A DNA stretch of 16,468 bases from Flavobacteriales bacterium (GTDB lineage: Bacteria > Bacteroidota > Bacteroidia > Flavobacteriales_D > Sanyastnellaceae). The notes beneath the pieces are model-generated. The model saw only the letters and a program-made list of their open reading frames with translations, searched no databases and was not told the DNA's origin. A program made the translations under genes and the position numbers. Each line of letters starts with the position of its first letter. The first letter of the stretch is position 1. Location of the stretch: NCBI GenBank assembly GCA_028825055.1, contig JAPKAW010000020.1, positions 1 to 16,468 on the forward strand, read 5' to 3'. This document shows, piece after piece, positions 14,116 to 16,468 of the stretch.

Positions 14116-15095
14116 CAGCGAAGCAACTTTGCATGGTAATTGGAGTGGGCGTTTTCATTCAAGGCGCACTGCATCTGGCATGGGGTCCCATTTCGATTGA
14201 ATGGCTGAATGCAATGAGTTCTTGGGGCAACCCGTCCACGACCGATTCCTTGGTTCTCTTTCATGTACGCTTGCCCAGAGTTTTCACTGCGATGGCTGCT
14301 GGAAGTGGTTTGGCATTGTCGGGCCTGCTGCTGCAAACGTGGTTTCACAATCCATTAGCGGGGCCTTCAGTTCTTGGCATTAGCGCTGGTTCAAGCTTGG
14401 GAGTTGCCGTGATCATATTGACAGGATTGACATGGGGCTGGTGGGGAGTTACTACCGCTGCAGTAGGAGGAGGCATGCTCACGTTGCTTCTAATTTTGGC
14501 GGTTTCTCGCAGATTTCATGGCTCGGCTACACTGCTCATTTTCGGTTTGATGTTGAGCTATGTTGTTGGGGCCTTGGTGACCGTGTTGCAAGCGGAGGCA
14601 GCGCAAGATGCTTTACAGCAGTTTGTGTTTTGGGGAATGGGAACATTTGGTCAGGCCCCATTGCGTTTATCATTACTGATGCTGTTGATGGTGGTGATTG
14701 CTGGAAGAATGGTTTTCTTGAAATCAAGAGACTTGGATGCCTGGACACTTGGATCTATTACGGCGCAGAGCATGGGGGTTGATGAAAAGAAGCTAAAGTA
14801 TTCCGTCATCGGAATTACAGGTGTTTTAGCCGGATCCATCACGGCTGTTTGCGGGCCGGTGGCATTTTTAGGATTGGCCACGCCGCATTTGGTTCGCTTG
14901 ATTAGCGACGAACGCAGCCACCGACGTTTGATTCCTTTGACAATTTTGATGGGTGCGTTCATCGCGCTATTGGCAGATTGGGGCGTTCGCGCTCCCGGAA
15001 TTGATGGTGGAGGTTGGCCTCTCAATGCGGTGCTTTCGCTATTGGGTGGTCCTATGGTGGTGTGGGTTTTGCTCAGAAAGACATGGAACGCATGA
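14112..15095 (+). CDS. ABC importer permease, FecCD/BtuC family
   Basis: A 327-residue inner-membrane permease with about ten predicted helices. Hallmarks are RLPRVFTAMAAGSGLALSGL (53-72) running into LLQTWFHNPLAGPSVLGISA GSSLG, the second-half LGSITAQSMGVDEKKLKYS coupling region, and GPVAFLGLATPHLVRLISDE followed by RSHRRLIPLTILMGAFIALL. The tail PLNAVLSLLGGPMVVWVLL replaces the usual PVGIxTALxGAPFF, a moderate departure seen near the C-terminus. Two homodimerised copies should form the channel. The ATG at 14112 overlaps the lipoprotein stop as ATGA; another in-frame ATG at 14100 would add four residues and overlap by 16 bases. It also overlaps the ATPase start by ATGA, so the three genes form one translationally coupled operon. 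Confidence 0.92.
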   Translation: MTAKQLCMVIGVGVFIQGALHLAWGPISIEWLNAMSSWGNPSTTDSLVLFHVRLPRVFTAMAAGSGLALSGLLLQTWFHNPLAGPSVLGISAGSSLGVAVIILTGLTWGWWGVTTAAVGGGMLTLLLILAVSRRFHGSATLLIFGLMLSYVVGALVTVLQAEAAQDALQQFVFWGMGTFGQAPLRLSLLMLLMVVIAGRMVFLKSRDLDAWTLGSITAQSMGVDEKKLKYSVIGITGVLAGSITAVCGPVAFLGLATPHLVRLISDERSHRRLIPLTILMGAFIALLADWGVRAPGIDGGGWPLNAVLSLLGGPMVVWVLLRKTWNA

Positions 15096-15784
15096 GCTTT
15101 GATACAACGTCTTTTCCCATTGAAATGGAGGAGTTAGTCATTGGCTACCGCAATGCACCTCCTTTAAATAGTCCGTTCTCAGGACGATTTGAGGGTGCCG
15201 GAATTCATCTTGTGGCGGGGCGCAACGGCTCAGGAAAAAGCACGCTGATTAGAACATTGGCGGGTTTGCAGGCTCCTGTGTCTGGTCGTATTCTATGGGG
15301 AAGGGATGACCTGTCTTTTGTGTCTTCCAAAGAACGCGGCGAAGGCATGGCTTTTATGGCGAGTACACCTCCAAGGACATCGGGACTGCGTGTAGTGGAA
15401 GTGTTGGAATTGATGCAGCCAACGATTGAATTTCGGGACAAAATGCTCCAACAGGTTGGTGCACAGGAATGGCTCGATCGTCGACTCTCATCTCTGAGTG
15501 ATGGTCAAGCCCAACGTGTAATGCTTGCACGGGCTCTGCTTCAGAACACACCGTGGATTGCACTCGACGAACCCACGGCATTTTTGGATGCTCCTTCGCG
15601 CACCGCGATGTGGAAAACATTGCTTGAGTTGAGCGAATCTGGAGTCGGTCTCATCCTGGCAAGTCACGATTTTGGTTTTCTCGAAGGAAAATCGGCTTTG
15701 AGCTCCGTTCATGCCATTGCTTCTTCGGGATGGCTGCCGCTGGATCGTTTTGGACAGGCCTCAGATTGGGAAACGTGTTTTTGA
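15092..15784 (+). CDS. ABC importer ATP-binding subunit, FecE/BtuD-like
   Basis: A 230-residue cytoplasmic ATPase, somewhat short for the FecE group (about 250-260). Walker A is GRNGSGKST (43-51), the signature is LSDGQ (135-139, instead of LSGGQ), Walker B is WIALDE (155-160) with the catalytic Glu160, the D-loop is FLDA, and the switch His192 lies in ASHD. The position of the Q-loop (MAFMASTPPRTSGLRVVEVL, 86-105) has no glutamine, which is unusual, although I believe some Bacteroidetes relatives share this. It powers the permease encoded immediately upstream. The ATG at 15092 overlaps the permease stop (ATGA); the in-frame ATG at 15083 would add three residues. This is the last gene of the operon, with 80 bp before the next start and no convincing terminator. 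Confidence 0.92.
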   Translation: MSFDTTSFPIEMEELVIGYRNAPPLNSPFSGRFEGAGIHLVAGRNGSGKSTLIRTLAGLQAPVSGRILWGRDDLSFVSSKERGEGMAFMASTPPRTSGLRVVEVLELMQPTIEFRDKMLQQVGAQEWLDRRLSSLSDGQAQRVMLARALLQNTPWIALDEPTAFLDAPSRTAMWKTLLELSESGVGLILASHDFGFLEGKSALSSVHAIASSGWLPLDRFGQASDWETCF

Positions 15785-15840
15785 TTCCATTTTTCTGAAT
15801 GATTGGCGTCCCCTGATGTTTTAAGGTTTGTAGGGAGTGT

Positions 15841-15848
15841 TATTTTTG
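15841..15848 (+). promoter_or_regulatory. -7 promoter element of the metallophosphoesterase gene
   Basis: TATTTTTG, a perfect TAnnTTTG match, lies 16 bases before the ATG at 15865, giving a predicted leader of about 12 bases. A TTTG at 15827-15830 is too close to serve as a -33 element. Confidence 0.45.
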
Positions 15849-15864
15849 CAACCAAATAATAGTC

Positions 15865-16468
15865 ATGCCTCCGTTGTCCCGGATCCTTATTGTGCTATTC
15901 TTTCTATCCTCCATTTTGGGTGCAGTAGAATGGATGGCTTATCGGTTGTTGAAACGAAAGTTTGAGTTGAATCACAATTGGGAGGCTTGGAGTCGTTTCT
16001 GGCTGGTGGCGATTGGGGTGATTTGGGTTGCCTTTTTAGTCAATGCGTTTATGTGGCCCACATGGAGGGTGACGCACCCGCATTTGTTGTCATTCCTTTC
16101 GGTTATGTTTTTCGTTGTCTTCATTCCCAAGCTGGTCATGGCCTTTTTCCAGATAGTTGATGATCTGCGTTATTTGGTGCATTGGGGCGTGGTTCAAACC
16201 GGATCTAGCGATCGGCCCATTCCAAGATCTTCCTTCATTGCTACCCTGGGTCTGGGGGCTGCTGGAGTCACGTTTTCATCGTTTCTGTATGGAGTTGTTT
16301 GGGGGAAATATGCCTACCGTACAGAACGATTGAAAGTGGCTATTCCTGGATTGCACAAGGCTTTTCAAGGTTTGCGTGTGGTTCAAATTTCAGATGCGCA
16401 TTTGGGCAGTTTTGCCGATACGCCAGCACCCGTTTTGGAGGCGTTGGAGAGCATTGCATCGCTGAAGC
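15865..16468 (+). CDS. Membrane-anchored metallophosphoesterase, N-terminal part (runs off the window edge)
   Basis: The frame is open from the ATG at 15865 to the end of the window (201 complete codons). It begins with a signal-anchor helix (RILIVLFFLSSILGAVEWMA) and has further hydrophobic segments at about 45-65 (FWLVAIGVIWVAFLVNAFMW) and 75-95 (LLSFLSVMFFVVFIPKLVMA). A fourth follows a polar loop (SSFIATLGLGAAGVTFSSFL, about 125-145). Then the calcineurin-like phosphoesterase domain opens with LRVVQISDAHLGSF, where D and H of DAHLG are the first metal ligands. This architecture matches YkuE/YaeI-type enzymes of the cell envelope, some of which hydrolyse UDP-2,3-diacylglucosamine-like or other phosphodiesters; the substrate here is unknown. 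The catalytic remainder lies outside the window. It has its own promoter element and is probably transcribed apart from the ABC operon. Confidence 0.85.
   Translation, partial: MPPLSRILIVLFFLSSILGAVEWMAYRLLKRKFELNHNWEAWSRFWLVAIGVIWVAFLVNAFMWPTWRVTHPHLLSFLSVMFFVVFIPKLVMAFFQIVDDLRYLVHWGVVQTGSSDRPIPRSSFIATLGLGAAGVTFSSFLYGVVWGKYAYRTERLKVAIPGLHKAFQGLRVVQISDAHLGSFADTPAPVLEALESIASLK

Noticed and set aside
1..16468. Defence system, mobile element, CRISPR array, tRNA or rRNA
   Set aside because: I found no transposase, integrase, spaced direct repeats or cloverleaf sequence on either strand; the recognised genes are mostly housekeeping, transport or surface functions.

Overview
The window looks like chromosomal DNA from a Bacteroidota bacterium, most likely a member of Flavobacteriales. 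Four things point there: a secreted giant protein ending in the gliding-motility/type IX secretion C-terminal domain, a Bacteroidetes-type GlmU-like protein, a B12-type MerR regulator next to its partner ECF sigma factor, and repeated matches to the Bacteroidetes -7 promoter element TAnnTTTG. Almost all of it is ordinary single-copy protein-coding DNA. I see no tRNA, rRNA, IS element, CRISPR array or phage gene.

Layout, left to right. Minus strand: the N-terminal part of Lon protease (cut by the window edge) and a GlmU-like left-handed beta-helix protein. Plus strand: a MerR/cobalamin-binding regulator, an intergenic region with a duplicated inverted-repeat operator, an ECF sigma factor, and a 1075-residue secreted protein (choice-of-anchor L domain, Calx-beta-like region, six Ig-like modules, a PKD-like module and a T9SS sorting domain). 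Next come an FHS-family sugar permease (plus), a 47-residue orphan small protein (plus), a strong bidirectional terminator and a small winged-helix-like protein (minus). Then a divergent pair, Aat (minus) and a CoA-type Nudix hydrolase (plus), followed by a small HEAT-like protein (plus). It meets an acyl-CoA carboxylase beta subunit (minus, methylcrotonyl-CoA carboxylase-like) tail to tail. Divergent from the carboxylase is a three-gene ABC importer of the iron-siderophore/cobalamin class: lipoprotein, FecCD-type permease and ATPase, joined by ATGA overlaps. The window ends inside a membrane-anchored metallophosphoesterase.

Two regulatory architectures stand out. First, the gap between the MerR gene and the sigma gene holds two copies of a 32-bp inverted-repeat box with identical geometry, 53 bp apart (about five helical turns); the second overlaps the predicted sigma-gene promoter. 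This suggests cooperative control by the adjacent cobalamin-dependent, possibly light-sensing, MerR protein. The usual carotenoid genes are absent and a surface protein follows instead. Second, several genes carry TAnnTTTG exactly four bases before the start codon, which predicts leaderless mRNAs. At the carboxylase/ABC-importer divergence two such elements form a perfect 9-bp inverted repeat inside a 34-bp intergenic gap, so the two promoters should exclude each other.
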